Positions 15,476 through 23,755 of a stretch of 44,870 nt of DNA are shown piece after piece (position 1 is the first letter of the stretch; the number at the start of each line of letters is the position of its first letter). The notes under the pieces were generated by a model, which was not told where the DNA came from, ran no database searches, and saw nothing but the letters and a program-made list of their open reading frames with translations. The stretch covers positions 1 through 44,870 of the forward strand of contig NZ_JBHTBW010000061.1 in NCBI RefSeq assembly GCF_042665195.1, read 5' to 3'. The stretch is from Laceyella putida. GTDB lineage: Bacteria > Bacillota > Bacilli > Thermoactinomycetales > Thermoactinomycetaceae. Made by a program: the position numbers and the translations under genes.

Positions 15476-16354
15476 TTATTTCATTTTCAGCACTTTTAGC
15501 CAGTTCTCCGCTTGCGCTTTTTCTTGCTCATTCATCTCCACCAAAGGCAGGCGAACGCGCGGCTCGCACCAGCCATTTAAGGACATGGCGTATTTAAGCG
15601 GCACTGGGCTTGATGTCATAAAGAGTCCATTAAAAACAGGGAGCAACTTCTGATGGAGGGAGAGCGCTCTAACATGATCCCCCTCATAGAAGGCGTTGAT
15701 CATCTCCTTGATCTCACGCCCGACCAAGTGGCTCGCCACACTGACGACCCCGACGCCCCCCACCGCGAGAATCGGCAAGGTTAAGCTGTCATCTCCGCTA
15801 TAGACCTCCACATCGCTCGGAATCTGCTTCACCAATTGGGAAATCTGATTCAGGTCTCCGCTCGCCTCTTTGATGGCCACCACATTTTCCAATTGAGCCA
15901 GCCGGGCCATGGTATCCGCTGTCATGTTCACACTGGTGCGGCCTGGCACATTGTAAAGCATGACCGGCAGTCGGGTGGCGCCCACCACCGTTTTAAAGTG
16001 TTGAAACAATCCTTCTTGCGACGGCTTATTGTAATAAGGGGCCACCAACATCACGCCGTCCACCCCGATGTCCTCCGCCTCTTTCGTCAACAGGATCGTT
16101 TGCTCCGTGTGGTTGCTGCCCGTGCCCGCGATGATTTTGGCACGGTTGCCCGCTTTAAGCTTGGCAAAGCGGAACAACTCCACTTTCTCTTCATGGGATA
16201 ATGTGGGGGACTCCGCTGTGGTTCCCGCCACAACAATGGCATCGCTGCCTGTTTCAATCAAGCGCTCAATGCATTCTTCCAATTTACCCCAATCAATGCG
16301 ATTCTCTTGGGTAAACGGCGTGAACATCGCCGTAATCAACCGACCGAACAGCAT
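15476..16354 (-). CDS. dapA: 4-hydroxy-tetrahydrodipicolinate synthase
   Basis: 292 residues, standard length. It condenses pyruvate with aspartate semialdehyde, the first step committed to lysine and dipicolinate. The TIM-barrel motifs are present: AGTTAESPTLSHEE with Thr45/Thr46, YNVPGRT with Tyr134, and Schiff-base Lys162 in VAIKEASGD. The usual GTTGE reads GTTAE here, a tolerated change. ATG 16354 follows GGAGG. It is the third gene of asd-dapG-dapA and supplies the substrate for dipicolinate synthase encoded just upstream. Confidence 0.96.
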   Translation of the reverse strand: MLFGRLITAMFTPFTQENRIDWGKLEECIERLIETGSDAIVVAGTTAESPTLSHEEKVELFRFAKLKAGNRAKIIAGTGSNHTEQTILLTKEAEDIGVDGVMLVAPYYNKPSQEGLFQHFKTVVGATRLPVMLYNVPGRTSVNMTADTMARLAQLENVVAIKEASGDLNQISQLVKQIPSDVEVYSGDDSLTLPILAVGGVGVVSVASHLVGREIKEMINAFYEGDHVRALSLHQKLLPVFNGLFMTSSPVPLKYAMSLNGWCEPRVRLPLVEMNEQEKAQAENWLKVLKMK

Positions 16355-16374
16355 GATGGTATTCCTCCATTCAT

Positions 16375-17604
16375 TTAAGAAAAGTGTATGCGATGTAAGT
16401 CGAATTTTCTATGAAGGGCGCGTACGGCTTTCGCCATGTCATCCCCGCGGACCAATACCCAAATCGTCGTGTGGGAGTCCGCCGACTGAAGAATTTGGAT
16501 ATCGTCTTCCGTAAGAGCTTCGGAAATCTTCGCCATCACCCCTGGTACACCCGCAATTCCCGCTCCGACAACGGATACTTTGGCGCATCCGCCAGTCAGC
16601 TCCGGTTTGAGGCCCAGGCCGCGCAGCAACTCTGCCGCTCGTTCCGCCAGGTCATCATACACGGTATAAGCGATTTCGCTTGGGTTGACACTGATGAAGT
16701 CCACGCTGATCCCATGGTCCGCCATCGCTTTAAACACTTTCAGCTGTGAGTCGTATTGACCTTGTTCCAAACGAATTTTAATTTGGGTGACATTGTCCAT
16801 TTGGGTGATCCCAATAATCGTCAAGTCGCGAACTTCCCCGGCAAGACGATCCGTTTCCGTCCAATTGGTCACCAATGTCCCTGGATGGTCCGACATCGTG
16901 GATCTTACCCGAATCGGGGTGTTGGTCTGCATCGCGATCTCCACCGCACGCGGATGAATCACCTTGGCCCCCTGGAAAGCCAGATTGCACATTTCCGTAT
17001 ATGTGACCTTCTCCAAATAGGAAGCATCATCCACAATGCGTGGGTCCGCTGTCATGATCCCCTCCACATCGGTGAAGATGTCAACGTAATCCGCGCGCAG
17101 GGCCACACCTAATGCCGTCGCGGTCGTATCGCTTCCTCCGCGGCCGAGGGTGGTAATCTCGCCATCGGTGGTCTGCCCTTGGAAACCGGCCACGACGACG
17201 ACCTGATTCTCGTCTAGTTCCCGTAAGATTCGCTTGGGGTTAACGGTAAGGATCTGGGCATTGGTATGATGATCATTTGTAATGATTCCCGCTTGTCCAC
17301 CGGTAAGCACAACATTTTTGATTTCGTGCTTGGTCAGCATGCTCGAAATCGTGGTGGCGGAAATGATTTCACCACAACTCATCAACAAGTCTTTTTCTCG
17401 CGGCGTAATCTGGTCGCCATACTGTTTTGGCAAACTTAACAGCGTATCAGTCGCATAGGGCTCCCCTTTTCTGCCCATTGCCGATACGACGACAACCAAT
17501 CGGTACTCTTCTGCCAACGCTTTTCTGATATGGTGGAGAACCCGGTTCCGTTGCTCAGATGTGGCAACGGAGGTTCCGCCGAACTTTTGCACTAAAATCC
17601 CCAT
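16375..17604 (-). CDS. dapG: Aspartate kinase (DapG type)
   Basis: 409 residues with the amino-acid kinase domain (VQKFGGTSVATSEQR at 5-19, the GFQGQTTDGEITTLGRGGSDTTA block around 144-166) and two C-terminal ACT domains. It phosphorylates aspartate at the head of the lysine/threonine/methionine/diaminopimelate pathway. Size and position between asd and dapA match B. subtilis aspartokinase I, the isozyme inhibited by meso-diaminopimelate. The inhibitor here is inferred from that synteny. Confidence 0.95.
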   Translation of the reverse strand: MGILVQKFGGTSVATSEQRNRVLHHIRKALAEEYRLVVVVSAMGRKGEPYATDTLLSLPKQYGDQITPREKDLLMSCGEIISATTISSMLTKHEIKNVVLTGGQAGIITNDHHTNAQILTVNPKRILRELDENQVVVVAGFQGQTTDGEITTLGRGGSDTTATALGVALRADYVDIFTDVEGIMTADPRIVDDASYLEKVTYTEMCNLAFQGAKVIHPRAVEIAMQTNTPIRVRSTMSDHPGTLVTNWTETDRLAGEVRDLTIIGITQMDNVTQIKIRLEQGQYDSQLKVFKAMADHGISVDFISVNPSEIAYTVYDDLAERAAELLRGLGLKPELTGGCAKVSVVGAGIAGVPGVMAKISEALTEDDIQILQSADSHTTIWVLVRGDDMAKAVRALHRKFDLHRIHFS

Positions 17605-17624
17605 GACATATCCCTTCTCTTCGT

Positions 17625-18659
17625 CTATCTTGATGCGATGAGCGCTTCGGCGATCTGGATCGCGTTGGTCGCTGCTCCTTTTAGAAGGTTATCGGAAACC
17701 ACCCACATGTTGAGCCCGCGTGGATGAGTCAGATCACGACGCAGACGGCCGACAAAGGTTTCCGTGCGGTCCGTCGCCTGAAGCGGCATCGGATACACTT
17801 GCTCTTGAATATCGTCTTGCACAACCACGCCAGGAGCATCACTCAACAACTGACGAACTTCTTCCAGCTCAAAATCTGATTTTAACTCAACATACACAGA
17901 TTCGCTATGGCCACGCATAACCGGAACGCGCACACATGTGGCCGTTACGCCAATCTCGTCGTTGCCAAAGATTTTTTTCGTTTCATTGACCATTTTCATC
18001 TCTTCAAAAGTAAATCCATTCTCCAGCCCCACATCAATTTGGGGAATCACATTAAAGGCGATTTGATAATGTTTATCCAATTTGCCCACCGGCAAAACGG
18101 AAGGGGTCACTTCTTCGCCTTTCAAAGCGGCTTTACTTTGCTCTTCCAGCTCAGTGACTGCTTGCCATCCGGCACCGGATACCGCTTGGTAGGTTGATAC
18201 GATAATGCGCTCAATGCCATAACGGTCCAACAGAGGTTTCAATGCGACAACCATTTGGATCGTTGAGCAGTTTGGATTGGCGATAATTCCTTGATGTTCC
18301 CTGATCTTATCCGCATTCACCTCGGGCACGATCAGAGGCACATTGGGATCCATTCGATAAGCGCTCGTATTGTCGATCACCACCGCACCCCGTTTTACGG
18401 CTTCTGGAGCCAAGGCTTTGCTCACATTGCCGCCCGCGCTGAAAAGGGCAATCTCCACACCCTCAAAAGCTTCCGGTGTCGCTTCCTGAATCGTGACCTC
18501 TTGCCCGTTGAAAGAAATCGTGCCTCCCGCAGAACGCTTGGAAGCGAGCGGTCTTAATTCTTTCACTGGAAACTTCCGTTCTTCCAGGTATTTTAGCATC
18601 TGTTGTCCTACAGCACCTGTTGCCCCTACAACCGCTACTGTATATCCTTGAATTGTCAT
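17625..18659 (-). CDS. asd: Aspartate-semialdehyde dehydrogenase
   Basis: 344 residues from ATG 18659, which follows GGGAGGG at 12 bases; an upstream in-frame ATG at 18737 falls inside the preceding hairpin and is rejected. NADP-binding VAVVGATGAVGQQML (9-23), the FSAGGNVS segment, the catalytic cysteine in IIANPNCSTIQMV, and QAVSGAGWQA are intact. It reduces aspartyl phosphate to the semialdehyde used by DapA. It begins the asd-dapG-dapA unit. Confidence 0.96.
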   Translation of the reverse strand: MTIQGYTVAVVGATGAVGQQMLKYLEERKFPVKELRPLASKRSAGGTISFNGQEVTIQEATPEAFEGVEIALFSAGGNVSKALAPEAVKRGAVVIDNTSAYRMDPNVPLIVPEVNADKIREHQGIIANPNCSTIQMVVALKPLLDRYGIERIIVSTYQAVSGAGWQAVTELEEQSKAALKGEEVTPSVLPVGKLDKHYQIAFNVIPQIDVGLENGFTFEEMKMVNETKKIFGNDEIGVTATCVRVPVMRGHSESVYVELKSDFELEEVRQLLSDAPGVVVQDDIQEQVYPMPLQATDRTETFVGRLRRDLTHPRGLNMWVVSDNLLKGAATNAIQIAEALIASR

Positions 18660-18699
18660 GGTTTTATATTCCCTCCCAAGCTGCACGCTTTTCTTTGTC

Positions 18700-18741
18700 A
18701 AAGATGTCCCCCACATCCCTCTCCGCTTGGGGGACATCTTT
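18700..18741 (-). terminator. Hairpin between dpaB and asd
   Basis: A perfect 14-bp inverted repeat (18700-18713 with 18728-18741) and a 14-base loop, followed on the minus strand by TTTGACAAAG rather than a clean T tract. It probably limits read-through from the sporulation genes into asd, or marks a processing site. Confidence 0.65.
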
Positions 18742-18762
18742 AGCTTCTTAAAGCATACTATA

Positions 18763-19365
18763 TTATTTAGCTAAATCACGATATTTTTCAACTATTAATG
18801 GTTGGAGTTGTTTTCCTTCTATGGCAGAAAGGCATGCTTCTGGGATCAATTCCATGCGAGCGACCATGGATTTGGGCTTTTTTACCGGTGCGTCTTGCCC
18901 GAAAGGAACAAAATAAATATCCTTGGCTGATAAAAGGCGCGCCAGGTTCATCGCATTTAATCCTAACGCGTCATTAGTGGAAATGGCAAGTACCACTGGC
19001 CGGTGGTTGCGCATTTGCGCTTTCGCCGCCATCAAAATCGGGCCGTCCGTCATGGCATTGGCCAAACGGGATAACGTGTTGCCCGTGCATGGGGCGATTA
19101 ACATGCAATCCAAGGTTTGTTTGGGGCCAAAGGGTTCCACTTCCGGAACCGTCATGAGCGGCGCCATTCCAGTTATTTCCTCGATTCTCCGCTTCCAGTC
19201 TTCCGCTGTCCCAAACCGGCTATCCACTGTGGCCACCGTGTGGGAAATGATGGGGATCACCTTGGCTCCCAAATCCACCAAACGCTGCATTTGCGGCAAC
19301 ACTTCATCATGCGTGCAATGGGACCCCGTCAACCCAAATCCGATGGTAACCCCTTGGAAGTTCAT
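18763..19365 (-). CDS. dpaB: Dipicolinate synthase subunit B
   Basis: 200 residues, flavoprotein-like (SpoVFB). The N-terminal VTIGFGLTGSHCTHDEVL and the middle APCTGNTLSRLANAMTDGPI segments are typical of the family. With DpaA it oxidises dihydrodipicolinate to dipicolinic acid in the mother cell, which is loaded into the spore core. The start overlaps the dpaA stop by one base (TAATG), so the two subunits are coupled. A second ribosome site GGAGGGAG lies 8-11 bases upstream. Confidence 0.95.
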   Translation of the reverse strand: MNFQGVTIGFGLTGSHCTHDEVLPQMQRLVDLGAKVIPIISHTVATVDSRFGTAEDWKRRIEEITGMAPLMTVPEVEPFGPKQTLDCMLIAPCTGNTLSRLANAMTDGPILMAAKAQMRNHRPVVLAISTNDALGLNAMNLARLLSAKDIYFVPFGQDAPVKKPKSMVARMELIPEACLSAIEGKQLQPLIVEKYRDLAK

Positions 19366-20264
19366 TAAACGGCTCCCTCCTTCTGTAGTTCCGCAGGTTT
19401 CAACAGTTGCGTGATGGTGCGAGCCAATATCTGCCCGGCCGTCTTAGGCGCCACAATGCCCGGCAAGCTGGGGGCCAGGATCGCTTTGATCCCCCTTTTT
19501 TCAGCGAAGGCATAATCGACCCCGCCCGGTTTGGAGGCCAAATCGATGATGACCACGTCATGAGGGCAATGGCTAAGCACCTTGGAAGTGATGACGGGTG
19601 CGGGGATCGTGTTAAAGATCAGGTCCGCTTCTTTCACATGCAAGTTGAGTTCCGCTGTGTCAAACGCCGTGAGTCCCATTTCAAACGCGCGTGCTTGATG
19701 GGCGGAACCGCGCACACCCACTTTCACTTTGGCGCCGATCGCATGCAAGGTTCGCGCGAGGGACAACCCGCACCTTCCCATCCCCAACACCAGACAGACT
19801 GAGCCATGTATCGTGATGTCTGTGTTTTGAATGGCCATCATCAAAGCACCTTCCACAGTGGGAATGGAATTGTAGATCGCCACATCATCCCGCTCCATCA
19901 GTTCGATCAGTTCAATCTCGTACCGTTCACACAACTCTTTTAGATGGGGTTTGGCAATCCCCACGAATACGATGCAATGCTTAGGCAGAGAGGCGAGATG
20001 CTCTTCTGTCAGGACGAGCGTCTTGGAAGTGAACACACTGCTGACATTCCCTTGTTCATCCGTCCCCACAATCGGCAAAACGAGAACGTCGGCTTTGCTT
20101 AAAACTTCGGTCGTCAACTCTTTAAGCGATGCCCCGCTTAAAGGGCTTTGCAGATTGTCATAACCGATGAGACTGACACGGGCATTCATCTGAATGCAGC
20201 TTTTGATCACTTCCAACTGCCTTGCATCCCCACCGAGGAAGACTACATGCTTGCTAGTCAGCAT
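19365..20264 (-). CDS. dpaA: Dipicolinate synthase subunit A
   Basis: 299 residues from ATG 20264, behind AAAGGGG; upstream in-frame ATGs lie within the promoter. A dehydrogenase-like subunit: Rossmann motif VCLVLGMGRCGLSLARTLHAIG around 157-178, then VKVGVRGSAHQARAFEMG and the C-terminal LIFNTIPAPVIT and DLASKPGGVDY segments. Together with DpaB it makes dipicolinate. Expression should depend on the mother-cell sigma factor, and a sigma-K-like promoter is present upstream within the end of ymxH. Confidence 0.95.
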   Translation of the reverse strand: MLTSKHVVFLGGDARQLEVIKSCIQMNARVSLIGYDNLQSPLSGASLKELTTEVLSKADVLVLPIVGTDEQGNVSSVFTSKTLVLTEEHLASLPKHCIVFVGIAKPHLKELCERYEIELIELMERDDVAIYNSIPTVEGALMMAIQNTDITIHGSVCLVLGMGRCGLSLARTLHAIGAKVKVGVRGSAHQARAFEMGLTAFDTAELNLHVKEADLIFNTIPAPVITSKVLSHCPHDVVIIDLASKPGGVDYAFAEKRGIKAILAPSLPGIVAPKTAGQILARTITQLLKPAELQKEGAV

Positions 20265-20337
20265 TTGCTCATGACCCCTTTCCCCGGAAGAATAATTGAT
20301 TGAATAAGAGCACATTCCAACGTTCAATCCTTGCTTG

Positions 20338-20368
20338 CATCATATGTAACACATGGGATTTGGGTTAC
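20338..20368 (-). promoter_or_regulatory. Sigma-K-like promoter for dpaAB
   Basis: On the minus strand CATATGATG (20338-20346) is preceded by GTAAC (20364-20368), with 17 bp between the AC and the CATA. This is close to the sigma-K pattern (AC, 16-17 bp, CATANNNTA), differing at the last base. It lies at the very end of ymxH. Confidence 0.5.
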
Positions 20369-20610
20369 CTTTTTTCTGAAAGGGTATCCACAATGACCAT
20401 TTCCGGACCGATTTTTTTAATCATTGGCCAAGATAAGGCAAGATAACGAGCATTTTTCTTAAACCAAGTGCTTTTTGCCGTTTCAAGGAGAATTCCTTCG
20501 ATTTTTCCTGTCGCCGGATTAAACTCCATATCCGCTGCGGCAAAGTTCCCCAGTTTTTCCCCGCTGCCCACATCGACGCATTCTTTGACGGCGAATTCAC
20601 TCCAACGCAT
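20365..20610 (-). CDS. ymxH: YlmC/YmxH-family sporulation protein (PRC-barrel)
   Basis: 81 residues from ATG 20610, seven bases after AAAGGGG; a longer frame from 20658 has no ribosome site. A small PRC-barrel-type protein: the N-terminal SEFAVKECVDVGSGEKLG and the later W-M-I-KKIGPEMVIV segment match the YlmC/YmxH family found in spore formers. Its biochemical function is not established. It sits upstream of dpaA, as in B. subtilis. Confidence 0.85.
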   Translation of the reverse strand: MRWSEFAVKECVDVGSGEKLGNFAAADMEFNPATGKIEGILLETAKSTWFKKNARYLALSWPMIKKIGPEMVIVDTLSEKR

Positions 20611-20686
20611 AATCCATCCCCTTTCATATGCTGTTGTTATTGAATGTATGGCCGACAATGGAACATATGACTCAGGAACAAAATAA

Positions 20687-20705
20687 ACCCGGGAAATTCC
20701 CGGGT
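20687..20705 (-). terminator. Terminator after the Spo0E-like gene
   Basis: ACCCGGGA (20687-20694) pairs with TCCCGGGT (20698-20705) across a three-base loop, followed on the minus strand by TTATTTTG. It separates the mlpA-dut-Spo0E-like unit from ymxH. Confidence 0.7.
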
Positions 20706-20722
20706 CTCATCAACACATGCCG

Positions 20723-20902
20723 TTATTGACAACAAATCTGTTTGGCTTTTTGCATTTCAACGATCAATACGTCCAGTCGTTTGGAAAGCGGAAGCACATG
20801 ATCTGCAGAAAGTCGTGACGGTTCACCCGCCACTGATTGGTACAGCTCTGAACGCAGGCGTTCAACCTCTTTTTCCAGATGTCGCAACGACACTTCGGTC
20901 AT
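20723..20902 (-). CDS. Spo0E-like aspartyl-phosphate phosphatase
   Basis: A 59-residue protein: ATG 20902, behind AGAGGGG at six to seven bases, to TAA at 20723. Two predicted helices are joined by a short turn, and the second carries LSKRLDVLIVEMQK (about 39-52), matching the Spo0E signature SxxLDxLI. Members dephosphorylate Spo0A-phosphate and delay sporulation. The first helix VSLRHLEKEVERLRSELYQ is also typical of the family's helical hairpin. It follows dut closely and is probably cotranscribed with mlpA and dut. Confidence 0.75.
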   Translation of the reverse strand: MTEVSLRHLEKEVERLRSELYQSVAGEPSRLSADHVLPLSKRLDVLIVEMQKAKQICCQ

Positions 20903-20919
20903 GCGAGATCCCCTCTTCC

Positions 20920-21363
20920 TTATCTGCCCGTATGACCAAATCCACCTGATCCGCGTGCGGTATCATCCAATTGTTCCACCACTTGAATCTCCACTTGCGG
21001 AACCGACATGAACACCAGCTGGGCGATCCGTTCTCCGCGTCGGACCACAAATGCCTCTTCTCCCAAATTGAGCACGATCACTCCAATTTCCCCGCGGTAA
21101 TCGGCATCGATGGTACCAGGCGTATTCAACACCGTAATCCCATGCTTCAAAGCCAAACCACTACGTGGGCGCACTTGCGCTTCAAGCCCGTTCGGCATCG
21201 AAATCGCAATGCCCGTTTTGATTAATTTCCACTTTCCTGGTTCGATATGCACTTCTCCATGAATCGCAGCATGCAAATCAAAACCGCTAGAACCCCTGGA
21301 CATTTTTACTGGAAGAGGCAGATCTTCGTTTCCTGGTAATTGAATTAGTTTGACATCGATCAA
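20920..21363 (-). CDS. dut: dUTP diphosphatase
   Basis: 147 residues from TTG 21363, seven bases after AGGAGG; the ribosome site lies inside the end of mlpA. Trimeric dUTPase motifs are all present: GSSGFDLHA (motif 1), RPRSGLALKHG (2), GTIDADYRGEIGV (3), RGERIAQLVF (4) and ARGSGGFGHTGR (5, the P-loop-like tail). It hydrolyses dUTP to dUMP, keeping uracil out of DNA and feeding thymidylate synthesis. Confidence 0.95.
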   Translation of the reverse strand: MIDVKLIQLPGNEDLPLPVKMSRGSSGFDLHAAIHGEVHIEPGKWKLIKTGIAISMPNGLEAQVRPRSGLALKHGITVLNTPGTIDADYRGEIGVIVLNLGEEAFVVRRGERIAQLVFMSVPQVEIQVVEQLDDTARGSGGFGHTGR

Positions 21364-21364
21364 C

Positions 21365-22609
21365 TTAGTTCCTCCTAAAGCTACCGGGCACTTTGGCATC
21401 CGGCGAGATGAGCGCAAGCGACATGGGGGAATCAATGATTTCCCGAGCTAACTCATTGACATGATCCAACGAGATGTTCTCAACGCTTTCCACGATTTCA
21501 TCCAATGTATAATGCTTGCCTAACAACAGTTCATTTCTTCCGAGTCGGCTCATCCGATTGTTTGTGCTCTCCAGCCCAAGCATGAGGCTACTTTTCAATT
21601 GCTCTTTTGCCTTCGCCAATTCCGTATCGGCAACCCCTTTTTCTTTCACTTGTGTCAATGTATGTTGAATGCAGTCGACCACTTCTTCTTCCTGGCCATG
21701 TTTGGTTCCGGCATAAATGGCAAAGATCCCCACATCACGATGGGCCGAATGATAAGAATAAACGGAATAAGCCAAACCACGCTCTTCCCGAATTTCTTGG
21801 AACAAGCGGGAGCTCATGTTGCCACCCAAGATATTATTTAATAACACCAATGTATAAATCCGTGAATCTTTGATTGCCAACCCCGGCAACCCAATGCACA
21901 GGTGGGTTTGCTCCGTCGCTTTTTGCTTCAGTTTCAATCCCGGAGTGAAGACGGGAACGTCATTTGTCCGGATTGCAGCCTCGCCTTGATACGCACCGAA
22001 CACTTCTTCTAACCGCTCAAGGTAATCATCCGGCAGATTGCCCGCCAACGCGACGACCACATGTTGGGGCGCATAACTCCGCTCACGGTACCGCATCAAG
22101 TCTTGCCGCGTAAAACTCTCAACCGTTTCAACGCTCCCCAGCACGGAATAGCCCAAAGCGTGCTGGCCGAGAGACGCCTCAGACAACAAATCATGCACCA
22201 TGTCATCCGGTGTATCTTCCACCATGCGAATCTCTTCAACAATCACCTTTTTTTCTTTCTCAATCTCGTCTTCAGCAAACACCGATTCAAAAAACATATC
22301 CGATAGGACATCTAATGCCGTCGTAAAATGTTGGTCCAACACTTTGGCATAGTAACAAGTCATTTCTTTAGACGTAAATGCATTCACTTGGCCGCCGATT
22401 TCATCGAACGCTTCCGCCAACTGGCGGGCGGAGCGCTTTTTCGTGCCTTTGAACATCATGTGCTCAATAAAATGGGAAATGCCGTTATCTTGCAAGGTTT
22501 CACGCTCAGAGCCCGTTCCGACCCAGATCCCAAAAGCGATCGAGCGTACATGGGGAATTTTTTCAGCAACGATACGTACACCATTTGGAAGCGTATGTTT
22601 AACGATCAC
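21365..22609 (-). CDS. mlpA: M16-family zinc peptidase (MlpA/YmxG)
   Basis: 414 residues from GTG 22609, behind AAGGAGG. The inverted zinc motif HxxEH is at residues 46-50 (SHFIEHMMFKGT), and the second glutamate lies in the downstream SEASLGQHALGYSVLGS-type region. The second half has the inactive M16 companion fold with RGLAYSVYSYHS. It is a cytoplasmic processing-peptidase homologue, always near pnp and dut in Bacillales; its substrate is not known. It overlaps the signals of dut, so the two are cotranscribed. Confidence 0.93.
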   Translation of the reverse strand: MIVKHTLPNGVRIVAEKIPHVRSIAFGIWVGTGSERETLQDNGISHFIEHMMFKGTKKRSARQLAEAFDEIGGQVNAFTSKEMTCYYAKVLDQHFTTALDVLSDMFFESVFAEDEIEKEKKVIVEEIRMVEDTPDDMVHDLLSEASLGQHALGYSVLGSVETVESFTRQDLMRYRERSYAPQHVVVALAGNLPDDYLERLEEVFGAYQGEAAIRTNDVPVFTPGLKLKQKATEQTHLCIGLPGLAIKDSRIYTLVLLNNILGGNMSSRLFQEIREERGLAYSVYSYHSAHRDVGIFAIYAGTKHGQEEEVVDCIQHTLTQVKEKGVADTELAKAKEQLKSSLMLGLESTNNRMSRLGRNELLLGKHYTLDEIVESVENISLDHVNELAREIIDSPMSLALISPDAKVPGSFRRN

Positions 22610-22664
22610 ATAGGATCCTCCTTCTCATAAAAACAATATCCCTACTATATCAAAACTCGCCAGC

Positions 22665-23642
22665 TCACTCAATTGGCTCCAATCGTTCAGAAGAGAGCAC
22701 ACGCCCTACCGGCTCCCATCTGTACCCTTTCTCCTTCATCGTGCGCAAAATTTGCGGCAACGCCTTGACCGTGCGATCCGTCGGATGGGTTAACAGCAAA
22801 TGACCGGGACCCATCGCCGTTTTCACTTTATTCACCATCATGGCGGGAGAGACGGACTTGCGCCAATCGACCGTATCCACTGTCCACAATACCGTTTTCA
22901 TATGATGAGCGGCGGCAACGGAAACCACCCGTTGGTCAAAGTCACCCGCAGGGGGGCCAAACCATCGACTCTTTACACCGAGAATCTCTTCAATCAGGCG
23001 ATTCGTTTTGCCGATCTCTTCATTCATCCGCGCTTGGCTCAACTGACTCATCATGGGATGGGAATAAGCGTGATTACCGATCTCATGTCCTTCTTTGGCA
23101 ATGGTTCGCGCCATGTCCGGATTCTTTTTTAACCACGAGCCATCCAAGAAGAACGTCGCCTTTACTTTCTCCTGCCGCAATATTTTCAACATTCCCGGCA
23201 AGTGCTCGGTTCCCCAAGCCACGTTCACCATTAAAGCGACGGCCCGTTTTTGTTCATTACCCCGGTAAATAGGATGCGCCCCCAACTCATCCATGGATAC
23301 CGCAGGCTTCACTTGCCGGTAGACCCATTGAATGGGATGATTCCGTTTCTGTTTTCGCGTCCGTTTGATTGTGGCCTCAATGTCCACTTCTCTTCCGTTT
23401 AACCCTGGCACGAGCTTCCACACCCGATCGACGCGCGCATCGATCGGCGGGATGGCATGCTTGGACGCTTCCGCTTCTATTTTTTTGCGCAGCAAATCCT
23501 CTTCATCCACATAAGACAAAACTGGGATTTCTTTCCCTTGTTTTACAGCGACGACATAAGCTTGTATGAGTGGGGTATCCGCCATGAAAAAAAGTAACAG
23601 GACAATAAGGATAAGGGCTGTCACTCGTGCAGGAAAAAACAA
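22665..23642 (-). CDS. ylxY: Polysaccharide deacetylase-family protein YlxY
   Basis: 325 residues from TTG 23642, eight bases after AAAGGAGG. An N-terminal membrane anchor (about 5-23) is followed by a linker and a NodB-homology domain (about 130-325). The zinc histidines are in HEIGNHAYSH and the RWFGPPAGDFD block is clear, but the first catalytic aspartate of TFDDG is replaced: the strand reads MVNVAWGTE, as also in B. subtilis YlxY. Deacetylase activity is therefore doubtful. It lies between pnp and mlpA, as expected. Confidence 0.9.
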   Translation of the reverse strand: MFFPARVTALILIVLLLFFMADTPLIQAYVVAVKQGKEIPVLSYVDEEDLLRKKIEAEASKHAIPPIDARVDRVWKLVPGLNGREVDIEATIKRTRKQKRNHPIQWVYRQVKPAVSMDELGAHPIYRGNEQKRAVALMVNVAWGTEHLPGMLKILRQEKVKATFFLDGSWLKKNPDMARTIAKEGHEIGNHAYSHPMMSQLSQARMNEEIGKTNRLIEEILGVKSRWFGPPAGDFDQRVVSVAAAHHMKTVLWTVDTVDWRKSVSPAMMVNKVKTAMGPGHLLLTHPTDRTVKALPQILRTMKEKGYRWEPVGRVLSSERLEPIE

Positions 23643-23710
23643 GGTGTCCACCTCCTTTATTCCTACCATATGCCGGTAGACAACTCTCTATTCTGGCGGT
23701 GTCCCAAACG

Positions 23711-23749
23711 TAAAAAAAGAGGCAGATCGCTCTGACTCTTTTTGCCTCT
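23711..23749 (-). terminator. Terminator of pnp
   Basis: AGAGGCA (23718-23724) pairs with TGCCTCT (23743-23749), followed on the minus strand by TTTTTTTAC. Confidence 0.85.
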
Positions 23750-23755
23750 CTTGCT

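Noticed and set aside
18660..18737. N-terminal extension of asd from ATG 18737
   Set aside because: It would translate through the dpaB-asd hairpin, and the family starts at the Rossmann strand near 18659.
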